DNA of 64,000 nt from Sphaerotilus sulfidivorans (GCF_013426975.1 NZ_JACCPY010000012.1:1-64000), one strand, 5' to 3'. Numbered from the stretch's first letter, positions 44,357 through 55,659 are shown. Notes: a model not told the origin generated them from the sequence alone. Made by a program: numbers and translations.

Positions 44357-45088
44357 TCAGCCCGCCGCATCGTCCGTGCGGCCCGGGTGGATGGCCTCGG
44401 TCTCTTCTGCCCTGGCTGCTGCAGCGTGTTCGGTGTCTCCGTGTGCTGCAAACAGGCTGGCCGCGCGCTGGGCGGCGCGGCGGCTTTGCTCCCAGTGTCC
44501 CAGTTGCCGATGCACGCGGGCGGCTTCCAGCAGCAGGTGGGCGGAGGGTCGCCTGTCGTGATCGGGCTGGCGGTCTTGCCGATCCAGGAAGTCCGAGATC
44601 TCGGCCAGTCGTTCTGTCAGGGCTGCGATGCGTGCGGGCTGTACCACCGGCACGGTGAAGTCCAGCACCGCCTCACGCCAGTTCCACAAGTCCGGTGCCT
44701 GGTGCGCGGCGGTGTCCACATCGGCCTGTGACAGCCACACCACCTGCAGCGTCGGCATCGCATCGGCCAGCCGCTCGCGCACGACGTTGGCTTGCTGCCA
44801 CCAGAGGTCGTCGTGCCGCGCATCCAGCGGAAGACAGACATGCAGGCGGCGCAGGCCTTGTGCGCATTGGGCTTCGCCTTGCCGCAGCCACGCGGCCGGC
44901 GGGTCTGCGGAGGTCAGATCGATCCGGGCGCCGGGCAGCACGGTGTCCAGACGGGCGATCAGCATGTCCCGGTAGTCCGGGTTGTCCACCATCGCCAGCA
45001 CCAGGCTGAAATGGCTGCGCCGCTCCCAGAGTCGCCTCAGCCGCAGGAAGGCGCCGGTGTGCTCGTCGAGGATGTCGGACGCTGACAT
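44357..45088 (-). CDS. Inactive-STAND/TPR-like partner protein, hypothetical
   Basis: A 243-residue protein of unknown function. The first ~145 residues follow the pattern of P-loop STAND-type domains that have lost Walker A: FSLVLAMVDNPDYRDMLIARL, QQANVVRERLADAMPTLQVVWLSQADVD and APDLWNWREAVLDFTVPV, with no GxxxxGK. The last ~70 residues are TPR-like helices (HLLLEAARVHRQLGHWEQSRRAAQRAA by key residues). It begins 4 nt after the upstream ATPase gene, so the two form one unit. The stop touches that of boxR. An iSTAND reading is pattern recognition only. Confidence 0.65.
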   Translation of the reverse strand: MSASDILDEHTGAFLRLRRLWERRSHFSLVLAMVDNPDYRDMLIARLDTVLPGARIDLTSADPPAAWLRQGEAQCAQGLRRLHVCLPLDARHDDLWWQQANVVRERLADAMPTLQVVWLSQADVDTAAHQAPDLWNWREAVLDFTVPVVQPARIAALTERLAEISDFLDRQDRQPDHDRRPSAHLLLEAARVHRQLGHWEQSRRAAQRAASLFAAHGDTEHAAAARAEETEAIHPGRTDDAAG

Positions 45089-45092
45089 GATC

Positions 45093-46412
45093 TCAGGGTG
45101 TTGCCAGCCTGGTCAGCGCGTTCTGGTAAGGCCGCAGCGTGCGCACCAGCGGATGGCTGCACCACCAGTAGCTGTTGTACTCCAGCAGCACCAGGTCATA
45201 GAGCAGCCGCAGCCGGGCCTCGGTGCGGTCCTTCTCCTCGCCCTGGGACTGGTCGATGGCCACCAGATCCGCCCAGTCGCTTTGCTGCACCAGACGGCGG
45301 TACTCCGAGGCCACTTCCTGCACGGCTTGTTCCGCGACCGTTCGCGTGATCTGGTCTCCGTCGAGCAGCGAGAAGCACGCGCGGATCAGGCGCAGCAGGT
45401 CGCGGACATGTCCGCCACTTTTCTGGACCAGCAGGCGCACGGTCTCCCGGTCATCGAAGCAGCGCAGCGGCATCCGCTTGAGCACCAGGTCGATCAGCGC
45501 ATCCTCATCCTGTTCACGCGGCGTGCCGTCCGCCTCGAAGATCTTCACCATCGGCAACTGCACCTTGGTGAAGCGTTGCGCGGTGATGCCGCTTTCCAGC
45601 AGCACCGAAATCGGGGCGCAGACGATCAGGTTGGTCATGATCTGACCCAGCTGGTTCACGTCGGCGTGGAAGAATGCCTGGGCGTCGTCCTTGGACAGCT
45701 TGTCCGTGCCGTCCATGATGAACAGCAGCGGTCCTCGACGCTGGTGCGCCAGCAGCGCGTTGGCGTGGGCGATCAGCGCGTTGAAGTGAACCAGCAGTTG
45801 CAGGAATCCATCCCGGATCTCGCGACGCAGCTCTTCCCGGTAGCTGGCGCCACCGCGCACCTTGGCGGTCATCGTGGCCATCAGGCTGGCCAGCCAGGGC
45901 AGGCCCCCTTGGGCCTTGATGTCGGTCTTGATCTCGCCTTCGATGTCCTTGAATCGCTCCTGCTTCACGATGCGGGTGTCGAACCAGCCCAGCACAGGGT
46001 TCAAGAACACCGGGTCGGGCCGCAGCGACAACTTCTCGTCTGCAAAGGTGTTCGTCAGGGCGTGGACCAGTGCGATCAGCAGGTCGCTGAAGCGCAGATT
46101 GTTGATGTCGAGGAGCTTGGTCAGCTCCAGATGGTGGACGGTGTAGGTCTGCTGGAAGAGCCGGGCGTAGTCGCGCAGTTCCGTCGATTTCCCGCATCCG
46201 ATGTGCCCGCCAAACAGCACTGCTTCGGCGTCCTTGGGCCTGGCGCCCGGGCGCAGCCTGCCCCCGCTGTCCAGATGGAAGGCGGTCAGCATCTTGCGGC
46301 GGCTGTACTGGCCGCGGTGCCCTTCGAGCGGGTGGTGAAAGGGGCTGTCCGGATCGATGTCACGGCGGAAATCGAAGTTGTCCTGATAGGACCAGATGCT
46401 CGGTTCGGTCAT
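45093..46412 (-). CDS. P-loop NTPase (AAA/STAND-like), hypothetical
   Basis: A 439-residue ATPase. Walker A is GGHIGCGKST (68-77), Walker B is LLFIMDGTDKLS (229-240), and a sensor-like VCAPISVLLES segment is near residue 265. A winged-helix-like C-terminal region (QKSGGHVRDLLRLIRACF; LLYDLVLLEYNSYWW) follows. The GCGKSTELRDYA form of Walker A is seen in uncharacterised NTPases of predicted conflict/defence systems. It is cotranscribed with the 44357 gene. It has no link by motif to benzoate metabolism although it sits between boxR and boxC. Confidence 0.75.
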   Translation of the reverse strand: MTEPSIWSYQDNFDFRRDIDPDSPFHHPLEGHRGQYSRRKMLTAFHLDSGGRLRPGARPKDAEAVLFGGHIGCGKSTELRDYARLFQQTYTVHHLELTKLLDINNLRFSDLLIALVHALTNTFADEKLSLRPDPVFLNPVLGWFDTRIVKQERFKDIEGEIKTDIKAQGGLPWLASLMATMTAKVRGGASYREELRREIRDGFLQLLVHFNALIAHANALLAHQRRGPLLFIMDGTDKLSKDDAQAFFHADVNQLGQIMTNLIVCAPISVLLESGITAQRFTKVQLPMVKIFEADGTPREQDEDALIDLVLKRMPLRCFDDRETVRLLVQKSGGHVRDLLRLIRACFSLLDGDQITRTVAEQAVQEVASEYRRLVQQSDWADLVAIDQSQGEEKDRTEARLRLLYDLVLLEYNSYWWCSHPLVRTLRPYQNALTRLATP

Positions 46413-46513
46413 GCGCGGCGCTCCAGGGGCATGCGCGGATTATCCGCATCCCTCCGCACCCCGGACTTTCCCTGATTTCTGGCGTCATCTCCGGCACATG
46501 AACCGGATTGCAT

Positions 46514-46542
46514 TTGCGCTGTCTCAAGACAGGCACTATGAT
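46514..46542 (+). promoter_or_regulatory. Promoter of the boxCBA operon
   Basis: TTGCGC (46514-46519) and TATGAT (46537-46542) are separated by 17 nt, 54 nt before the boxC ATG. The -10 lies inside putative BoxR operator 3. Confidence 0.65.
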
Positions 46543-46544
46543 GC
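46533..46544. promoter_or_regulatory. Putative BoxR operator 3
   Basis: GCACTATGATGC is a GCA/TGC palindrome like operator 1 (shared GCACTAT). It overlaps the -10 of the boxC promoter. Confidence 0.65.
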
Positions 46545-46564
46545 ATTTCATCCGCTCACCGAAT

Positions 46565-46576
46565 GCACGATCGTGC
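46565..46576. promoter_or_regulatory. Putative BoxR operator 4
   Basis: GCACGATCGTGC is a perfect 12-bp palindrome of the GCAC-N4-GTGC type, located 32 nt after operator 3 (start to start), three helical turns away, and 19 nt before the boxC ATG. Position and spacing suggest cooperative repressor binding. Confidence 0.7.
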
Positions 46577-46595
46577 GTCCCGCCAGGAGACTCCG

Positions 46596-48281
46596 ATGAC
46601 CCAGACCGCTGTTCCCGTCGCCCCCGTCGCTCCCGCTGCCGTCGACTACCAGACCCACCCGTCGCGCTACCGTCACTGGAAGCTGTCGTTCGAGGGCGCG
46701 GTCGCGACGCTGTCGGCCGACTTCGACGAGAACGCCGGCCTGCGTCCCGGCTACAAGCTCAAGCTCAACAGCTACGACCTGGGCGTCGACATCGAGCTCA
46801 ACGACGCGGTGCAGCGCATCCGCTTCGAGCACCCGGAGGTGCGCACGGTGATCGTCACCAGCGCGAAGGAGAAGGTGTTCTGCTCGGGCGCCAACATCTT
46901 CATGCTCGGGGTCTCCAGCCACGCCTGGAAGGTCAACTTCTGCAAGTTCACCAACGAGACCCGCAACGGCTTCGAGGACTCGTCGAAGCATTCGGGCCTG
47001 AAGTTCCTGGCTGCGGTGAACGGCGCCTGCGCCGGCGGCGGCTATGAACTCGCGCTGGCCTGCGACGAGATCATCCTGGTCGACGACCGCTCGTCGGCGG
47101 TGTCGCTGCCGGAGGTGCCGCTGCTGGGCGTGCTGCCGGGCACCGGCGGCCTGACCCGCGTGACCGACAAGCGCCGCGTGCGCCATGATCTGGCCGACAT
47201 CTTCTGCACCACCAACGAGGGCGTGCGCGGCCAGAAGGCCAAGGACTGGCGCCTGGTCGACGACATCGCCAAGCCGGCGCAGTTCGCCGCCAGGGTGCAG
47301 GAGCGTGCGCTGCAGCTCGCCGCGCAGAGCGATCGCCCGGCCGATGCCAAGGGCGTGGAGCTGACCCCGCTGGAGCGCACCCTCGAGGCCGACGCGCTGC
47401 GCTACAGCCACGTCACCGTCGAGATCGACCGCGCCCGCCGCGTCGCCACCTGGACGGTGAAGGCGCCGAGCGGCGCGCAGCCGACGGATGTCGCTGGCAT
47501 CGAGGCCGCCGGCTCGGCCTGGTATCCGCTGGTGCTGGCCCGCGAGCTGGAGGACGCCATCCTGTCGATGCGCACCAACGAGCTGGAGATCGGCACCTGG
47601 CTGATGAAGACCGCAGGCGACGCGGCGGCGGTGCAGGCGATGGACGCCACGCTGCTGGCGCATCAGGACCACTGGCTGGTGCGCGAGACGACCGGCCTGC
47701 TGCGCCGCACGCTCAGCCGGCTGGATGTGTCCTCGCGCAGCCTGTTCGCGCTGATCGAGGCCGGTTCGTGCTTCGCCGGCACCTTCCTGGAGCTGGCGCT
47801 GGCCTGCGACCGCAGCTACCACCTGGCGCTGCCGGACGACGAGGCCGCCGCGCCGAAGATCACCGTCGGCGAGGTCAACTTCGGCCTCTACCCGATGGCC
47901 ACCGACCAGAGCCGCCTGGCGCGCCGCTTCTACGGCGAGGCCGCGTCGATGGACGCGGTGCGCGCCGCGATCGGCCAGCCGCTCGATGCCGATGCCGCCT
48001 TCGCGCTCGGCCTGGTGACCTCCAACCCGGACGACATCGACTGGGCCGACGAGACCCGCATCGCCATCGAGGAGCGGGTGGCGATGAGCCCGGATGCACT
48101 CACCGGCATGGAGGCCAACCTGCGCTTCAACGGCGTCGAGAACATGGTCACCCGCGTCTTCGGCCGGCTCACCGCCTGGCAGAACTGGATCTTCCAGCGC
48201 CCGAACGCCGTCGGCGAGAAGGGCGCGCTGAAGGTCTACGGCAAGGGCGACAAGGCCGCCTTCGACTGGAACCGCGTCTGA
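46596..48281 (+). CDS. boxC: 2,3-epoxybenzoyl-CoA dihydrolase
   Basis: BoxC opens the ring of 2,3-epoxybenzoyl-CoA to 3,4-dehydroadipyl-CoA semialdehyde and formate. The 561-residue protein has two crotonase-like halves: KEKVFCSGANIFMLG and AVNGACAGGGYELALACD in the first, and LIEAGSCFAGTFLELALACDRSYHLAL (by key residues) in the second. It ends YGKGDKAAFDWNRV. Length and organisation match the known enzyme. It is the first gene of the boxCBA operon, with GAGA upstream of the ATG, and is preceded by two TGCAC-type operators. Confidence 0.96.
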   Translation: MTQTAVPVAPVAPAAVDYQTHPSRYRHWKLSFEGAVATLSADFDENAGLRPGYKLKLNSYDLGVDIELNDAVQRIRFEHPEVRTVIVTSAKEKVFCSGANIFMLGVSSHAWKVNFCKFTNETRNGFEDSSKHSGLKFLAAVNGACAGGGYELALACDEIILVDDRSSAVSLPEVPLLGVLPGTGGLTRVTDKRRVRHDLADIFCTTNEGVRGQKAKDWRLVDDIAKPAQFAARVQERALQLAAQSDRPADAKGVELTPLERTLEADALRYSHVTVEIDRARRVATWTVKAPSGAQPTDVAGIEAAGSAWYPLVLARELEDAILSMRTNELEIGTWLMKTAGDAAAVQAMDATLLAHQDHWLVRETTGLLRRTLSRLDVSSRSLFALIEAGSCFAGTFLELALACDRSYHLALPDDEAAAPKITVGEVNFGLYPMATDQSRLARRFYGEAASMDAVRAAIGQPLDADAAFALGLVTSNPDDIDWADETRIAIEERVAMSPDALTGMEANLRFNGVENMVTRVFGRLTAWQNWIFQRPNAVGEKGALKVYGKGDKAAFDWNRV

Positions 48282-48310
48282 ATCCGAACCCCCACCCCCG
48301 GAGCACCGAC

Positions 48311-49738
<1,428 letters not shown>

Positions 49739-49765
49739 GCTGGACAACCGAGCTGGAGATCCGCC

Positions 49766-51055
49766 GTGGACATGGCCGACATCGCTGACCTGACTGTCAT
49801 CCGGCAGCACCTGATCGATCCGGAGATCTGCATCCGCTGCAACACCTGCGAGGCGACCTGCCCGGTGGGGGCGATCACGCACGACGACCGCAACTATGTC
49901 GTCGATGCGGGCAAGTGCAATCTCTGCATGGCCTGCGTGCCGCCCTGTCCGACCGGCTCGATCGACAACTGGCGGCTGATGCCGCGGGCCCGCGCCTACA
50001 CGCCGGCCGAGCAGCTGCTGTGGGACGAGCTGCCGGCCGAGCTGACGCCCGAGCAGCTCGCCGAGGCCGGCGTGGCGGCCGGCGCGGCGCCCGAGGTCGA
50101 GCCGGTGGCGCCTGCGCTGCCGGCCGCAGTCGACGGCACGCCGGCCTTCGGCAGTGCGCAGTGGGGCGCCACCGTGCCGCCGTGGTCGGCCGCGCATGCC
50201 TACACCCAGCTCTACGGCCCGAAGGCGCCCCAGAAGACGATCACCGCGACCGTCACCGGCAATGTGCGCGTCACCGCGGTCGGCCGCGACTACGACACCC
50301 ACCACATCGTGCTGGACTTCGGCGCGATGCCCTTCCCGGTGCTGGAAGGCCAGTCGATCGGCATCGTCCCGCCCGGCGTCGATGCCCACGGCAAGCCGCA
50401 CCATGCGCGCCAGTACTCGATCGCCAGCCCGCGCAACGGCGAGCGGCCCGGCTACAACAACCTGTCGCTGACCATCAAGCGCGTGCTGGAGGACCACCAG
50501 GGCCGCCCGGTGCGCGGCGTGGCCAGCAACTACATGTGCGATCTGCAGGTCGGCGACAAGGTGCAGGTGATCGGGCCTTTCGGCGCCACCTTCCTGATGC
50601 CGAACCATCCGAAGTCGCACATCGTCATGATCTGCACCGGCACCGGCTCGGCGCCGATGCGCGCGATGACCGAATGGCGCCGGCGCCTGCGCGCCGGCGG
50701 CAAGTTCGAGAGCGGCCGGCTGATGCTGTTCTTCGGCGCGCGCACGCCCGAGGAGCTGCCGTACTTCGGCCCGCTGCAGAACCTGCCGCGCGACTTCATC
50801 GACATCGAGCTGGCCTTCAGCCGCGTCGCCGGCCAGCCGCGCCGCCATGTGCAGGACGCGATGCGCGAGCGCGCCGCCGACCTGGCCGCGCTGCTGGCCG
50901 ACCCGGACGCCTGCTTCTTCGTCTGCGGCCTGAAGGCGATGGAGGAGGGCGTGGTGCTGGCGCTGCGCGACATTGCCACCCAGGCCGGGCTGGACTGGGA
51001 CACGGTCGGCGCCGCGCTCAAGCGCGAAGGCCGGCTGCACCTCGAGACCTACTGA
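49766..51055 (+). CDS. boxA: Benzoyl-CoA 2,3-epoxidase reductase subunit BoxA
   Basis: BoxA passes electrons from NADPH through FAD and two 4Fe-4S clusters to BoxB. The 429-residue protein opens with two ferredoxin motifs, [12 protein letters not shown] (24-35) and [12 protein letters not shown] (about 52-63). A ferredoxin-NADP reductase domain follows with [18 protein letters not shown] (FAD) and [16 protein letters not shown] (NADP). It ends [13 protein letters not shown] at 49766 has GGAG upstream; the ATG two codons later is an alternative. Confidence 0.96.
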   Translation: MDMADIADLTVIRQHLIDPEICIRCNTCEATCPVGAITHDDRNYVVDAGKCNLCMACVPPCPTGSIDNWRLMPRARAYTPAEQLLWDELPAELTPEQLAEAGVAAGAAPEVEPVAPALPAAVDGTPAFGSAQWGATVPPWSAAHAYTQLYGPKAPQKTITATVTGNVRVTAVGRDYDTHHIVLDFGAMPFPVLEGQSIGIVPPGVDAHGKPHHARQYSIASPRNGERPGYNNLSLTIKRVLEDHQGRPVRGVASNYMCDLQVGDKVQVIGPFGATFLMPNHPKSHIVMICTGTGSAPMRAMTEWRRRLRAGGKFESGRLMLFFGARTPEELPYFGPLQNLPRDFIDIELAFSRVAGQPRRHVQDAMRERAADLAALLADPDACFFVCGLKAMEEGVVLALRDIATQAGLDWDTVGAALKREGRLHLETY

Positions 51056-51103
51056 GCGGGCGTGCCGAGCCGGCGTTGACCTCCGGCAAATCCCGTATTC
51101 ATT

Positions 51104-51120
51104 AGCCGACCGGTCGGTCT
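51104..51120. promoter_or_regulatory. TetR-type palindromic operator upstream of the beta-oxidation-like genes
   Basis: AGCCGACCGGTCGGTCT is a near-perfect palindrome around CCGACCGGTCGG, in the 113-bp gap between boxA and the enoyl-CoA hydratase gene. GACCGGTC-type sites are typical of TetR-family regulators of acyl-CoA or phenylacetate catabolism (for example PaaR/LiuR-like). No TetR gene is in the window, so a regulator encoded elsewhere is implied. Confidence 0.65.
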
Positions 51121-51168
51121 AACAATAAGGCCCACGAGACCGATCCGGCCTCTGCCCAGGATGCCCCG

Positions 51169-51978
51169 ATGCCCGACACGACTGCGCCGCCCCCGCCGAC
51201 CCTGACCCTGAGCCGACCGCGCCCCGGCGTCGCTCAGGTCACGATGTCGCGTCCGGCGGTCTTCAATGCCTTCGACGAGCAGATGATCGCCGAGCTGGAC
51301 GCGGCCTTCGCGCAGCTGGCCGAGGACGAGGGCGTGCGCGTCATCGTGCTGGCCGGCGAGGGCCGGCATTTCAGCGCCGGCGCCGACCTGCAGTGGATGC
51401 AGCGCGCCAGCCTCGCCTCGCTCGAATGGAACCTGGCCGATGCACGGCGCTTTGCCGGCATGCTGGCGCGCATCGAGGCCTGCCCGAAGCCGACCGTGGC
51501 GCGGGTGCAGGGCGCGGCGCTCGGTGGCGGCGTCGGCCTGGCCTGCGCCTGCGACCTCGCGATCGCCGCCGACAACGCCAGCTTCGCGGTCAGCGAGGCC
51601 CGGTTCGGCATCCTGCCCTCGGTCATCGGTCCCTATGTGACCAACGCGGTCGGCAAGCGCCACGCCCGGCGGCTGGCGCTGACGACCACCCGCATCGGCG
51701 CGGCCGAGGCGCTGGCCATCGGCCTGGTGCAGCAGGTGGTGGCGCTGGATGCGCTGGACGCGGCGGTGGACCGCGCGGTCGACGAGCTGCTGGCCTGCGG
51801 GCCTGGTGCGCAGCGCGAGATCAAGCAGCTCTTCGCGCAGCTCGAGGTCGGCCCGATCACGCCCGAGGTGCGCGAGCTCACCGCGCAGACCATCGCCCGG
51901 GTGCGTGGCACCGACGAGGCGCGCGAGGGCTTCGCCGCCTTCCTGGGCAAGCGCCCGCCGAACTGGATGCCGCAATGA
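51169..51978 (+). CDS. Enoyl-CoA hydratase/isomerase, methylglutaconyl-CoA hydratase-like
   Basis: A 269-residue crotonase. HFSAGADLQWMQRAS (oxyanion region) and VQGAALGGGVGLACACDLAIA with the SEARFGILPSVIGPYV segment (catalytic Glu) are clear. These segments and the EGFAAFLGKRPPNW tail are closest by eye to LiuC-type methylglutaconyl-CoA hydratases. The gene's place before a PaaH-like dehydrogenase and 3-oxoadipyl-CoA thiolase suggests it hydrates dehydroadipyl-CoA here. It overlaps the next gene by 4 bp. Confidence 0.87.
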   Translation: MPDTTAPPPPTLTLSRPRPGVAQVTMSRPAVFNAFDEQMIAELDAAFAQLAEDEGVRVIVLAGEGRHFSAGADLQWMQRASLASLEWNLADARRFAGMLARIEACPKPTVARVQGAALGGGVGLACACDLAIAADNASFAVSEARFGILPSVIGPYVTNAVGKRHARRLALTTTRIGAAEALAIGLVQQVVALDALDAAVDRAVDELLACGPGAQREIKQLFAQLEVGPITPEVRELTAQTIARVRGTDEAREGFAAFLGKRPPNWMPQ

Positions 51979-53540
51979 GCGCTGCAAGCGATTCTTCCTT
52001 CCCGCCCTCGCTGCAGGGCGCGCCGCTGCTGGTGGTCGGCGCCGGCATCATGGGCGCCGGCATCGCGCAGGTGGCTGCGCAGGCCGGCCATCCGGTGTGG
52101 CTGCACGATGCGCGCGAAGGCGCCGCGGCCGAGGCCAAGGCCCGGCTGGCCCGGAGCCTGGACGCGCTGGTCGCCAAGGGCCGGCTGAGTGCCGAGGCGC
52201 TCACGCAGACGCTCGCGCGCATCACGCCGGTCAGCGCGCTGGCCGAGGCGGCGGGTGCACGGCTGGTGGTCGAGGCCATTGTCGAGAAGCTCGACGTGAA
52301 GCGCGCGCTGTTCCGCGAACTCGAGGGCCTGGTCGCGCCGGACTGCGTGCTGGCGACCAACACCTCGTCGATCTCGGTGACCGCGATCGCCAACGGGCTG
52401 GCGCATCCCGAGCGGCTGGTCGGCATGCACTTCTTCAACCCGGTGCCGCTGATGAAGCTGGTCGAGGTGGTCAGCGGCCTGCAGACCGCGCCGGCGGTGG
52501 CCGAGGCGATCTTTGCGCTGTCGGCGGCCTGGGGCAAGACGCCGGTGCACGCGAAGTCCACGCCCGGCTTCATCGTCAACCGCATCGCGCGGCCCTATTA
52601 CGCCGAGACGCTGGCGCTGCTGCTGGAGCAGGCGGCCACGCCGGCGGTGCTCGACGCCTGCCTGCGCGCGGCGGGCTTCCGCATGGGCCCGTGCGAGCTG
52701 ATGGACCTGATCGGCCACGACACCAACTTCTCGGTGACGCAGTCGGTCTATGAGGCCAACTTCTTCGACAAGCGCTTCATGCCCTCGCTGGTGCAGCGCG
52801 AGCTGGTCGACGGCGGCCTGCTCGGGCGCAAGTCGGGCCGCGGCTTCTACGCCTATCCGGACGACGGCGCGGCGCTGCCGGTGGCGGTGCACGGCGCGCC
52901 CGACACCGCCGGCGCGGTCACCGTGCATGGCGAGGGTCCGATCGCCGACGCGCTGGCGCAGGCCGCCACCGTCGCGCTGGCCGACCAGGGCTGGGGCCCG
53001 GCGCGGGTGACCGACAGCGGCTGGACCGGGCTGGAGATCGACGGCGCGCGGCTGATGCTGACCGACGGCCGCCCGGCCTCGCAGGTGGCGGCCGAGACCG
53101 GCTGCCGCGATGTCGCGCTGTTCGACCGGCCGGTGCGGCTGCCGGTGGCGCCGGGCACCGCGCTGGCCTGGGCGCTGGCCGAGGGCGCCTCGCCCGCCTG
53201 GCGCGTGCAGGCGCCGGCCTGGCTGGCGGCGCTGGGCTTTGCGCCGCTGCCGCTGGCCGATGTGCCGGGCCTGGTGGTGGCGCGCACGCTGGCGATGCTG
53301 ATCAACGAGGCCGCCGACGCGGTGCTGCAGGGCGTGTGCACGCCCGAGGGCGCGGACGCGGCGATGAAGCTCGGCGTCAACTATCCGGCCGGGCCCTTCG
53401 AGTGGCTGGCCGCCTGGCGTGCGGCCGAGGTGGCTGCGCTGCTGGACGCGCTCGACGCGCACCACCGCGGCGAGCGCTACCGCGTCAGCCCGTGGCTGCG
53501 CCGGCGGGTCTGGGCACGACAGACGGGAGACGCTGCATGA
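51975..53540 (+). CDS. paaH: 3-hydroxyacyl-CoA dehydrogenase, PaaH-like
   Basis: A 521-residue NAD-dependent dehydrogenase. It has the Rossmann start VVGAGIMGAGIAQVAAQAGH (20-39), TNTSSISVTAIA, FFNPVPLMKLVEVV and STPGFIVNRIARPYY. A second C-terminal 3HCDH domain has TLAMLINEAADAVLQGVCTPEGADAAM. The two-domain length matches PaaH, which oxidises 3-hydroxyadipyl-CoA to 3-oxoadipyl-CoA. That is the step needed after the box pathway. Its start overlaps the hydratase stop and its stop overlaps the MaoC gene start. Confidence 0.88.
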   Translation: MSAASDSSFPPSLQGAPLLVVGAGIMGAGIAQVAAQAGHPVWLHDAREGAAAEAKARLARSLDALVAKGRLSAEALTQTLARITPVSALAEAAGARLVVEAIVEKLDVKRALFRELEGLVAPDCVLATNTSSISVTAIANGLAHPERLVGMHFFNPVPLMKLVEVVSGLQTAPAVAEAIFALSAAWGKTPVHAKSTPGFIVNRIARPYYAETLALLLEQAATPAVLDACLRAAGFRMGPCELMDLIGHDTNFSVTQSVYEANFFDKRFMPSLVQRELVDGGLLGRKSGRGFYAYPDDGAALPVAVHGAPDTAGAVTVHGEGPIADALAQAATVALADQGWGPARVTDSGWTGLEIDGARLMLTDGRPASQVAAETGCRDVALFDRPVRLPVAPGTALAWALAEGASPAWRVQAPAWLAALGFAPLPLADVPGLVVARTLAMLINEAADAVLQGVCTPEGADAAMKLGVNYPAGPFEWLAAWRAAEVAALLDALDAHHRGERYRVSPWLRRRVWARQTGDAA

Positions 53541-53977
53541 AGTTCGCCGAGTTCCATGTCGGGCAGGTCATCGAGGCCGGGCCCCATGTGCTGACCCAGG
53601 ACGAGCTGCTGCGCTTTGCGCGCGACTGGGATCCGCAGTGGTTCCATACCGATCCGGAAGCGGCCGAATCCGGCCCCTTCCAGGGCCTGATCGCCAGCGG
53701 CTGGCAGACCTGCGGCATCGCGATGCGGCTGATTGCCGACGCGGTGCTGGCCGGCTCCGAGTCGTACGCCTCGCCGGGGCTGGCCTATGTGAAGTGGCCG
53801 CATCCGGTGCGCCCGGGCGACGCGCTGAGCGTGCGCGCGACCGTGCTGCAGGTGCGCCGCTCGTCCAGCCAGCCGCATCTGGGCCTGCTGCGCTGGCGCT
53901 GGCAGCTCTTCAACCAGGCTGGCCGCGAGGTGCTCGACCTCGAGGCGACCAGCCTGTTCGACCTCAACCGATCCTGA
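53537..53977 (+). CDS. MaoC-family dehydratase
   Basis: A 146-residue hot-dog-fold protein of the MaoC/R-hydratase family. FARDWDPQWFHTDPEAA (Asp and His active-site residues, about 28-44) and FQGLIASGWQTCGIAMRL are the family signature. It overlaps paaH by 4 bp (ATGA). It could hydrate or dehydrate a CoA intermediate of the opened ring, giving the cluster a second hydratase type. Direct substrate unknown. Confidence 0.87.
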   Translation: MKFAEFHVGQVIEAGPHVLTQDELLRFARDWDPQWFHTDPEAAESGPFQGLIASGWQTCGIAMRLIADAVLAGSESYASPGLAYVKWPHPVRPGDALSVRATVLQVRRSSSQPHLGLLRWRWQLFNQAGREVLDLEATSLFDLNRS

Positions 53978-54001
53978 GCGGCCCCCCGGCTGCGCTCCGC
54001 C

Positions 54002-55204
<1,203 letters not shown>

Positions 55205-55227
55205 GGCCGGCGGCATACTCGCCGCCC

Positions 55228-55644
55228 ATGACTGCCCCTGCCTCCACCGCTGCCCCTGCGTTCCCGCCCGCCATCGTCCTGATCGACAACCATCCGGCCA
55301 CCGCGCCGGCGGTCGACCATCCGCGCGTCGACCGGCGCCTGTCAGGCTGCCCGCGCCGCGAGACCTGGACCGCCTTCGAGGCGCCGCAGGGCGACCTGAG
55401 CGCCGGCGTCTGGACCTGCGAGCCGGGGCACTGGCGCATCGTCTTTCCGCCGCACAAGGACGAGTATTTCTTCGTGCTCGAGGGCCGGCTGCGGCTGCAC
55501 GATGCCGCGCGCGGCACCGCCACCGAGGTGCAGGCCGGGCAGGGCGCGGTGATTCCGGGCGGCTTCGAGGGCGCGTTCGAGGTGATCGAGACGGTGCGCA
55601 AGCACTTCGTCGTCGTCGAGCGGCCGCTGCCGGCGGCGGACTGA
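55228..55644 (+). CDS. Cupin domain protein
   Basis: A 138-residue single-domain cupin. FPPHKDEYFFVLEGRLRLHD and QAGQGAVIPGGFEGAFEVIE give the two cupin motifs (His and Glu metal ligands; second-motif His replaced by Gly/Phe). It resembles the small cupins of COG3450. It lies 23 nt after the thiolase and is likely the last gene of that operon. Role unknown. Confidence 0.82.
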   Translation: MTAPASTAAPAFPPAIVLIDNHPATAPAVDHPRVDRRLSGCPRRETWTAFEAPQGDLSAGVWTCEPGHWRIVFPPHKDEYFFVLEGRLRLHDAARGTATEVQAGQGAVIPGGFEGAFEVIETVRKHFVVVERPLPAAD

Positions 55645-55659
55645 GCGCCGCGCGCGGGG

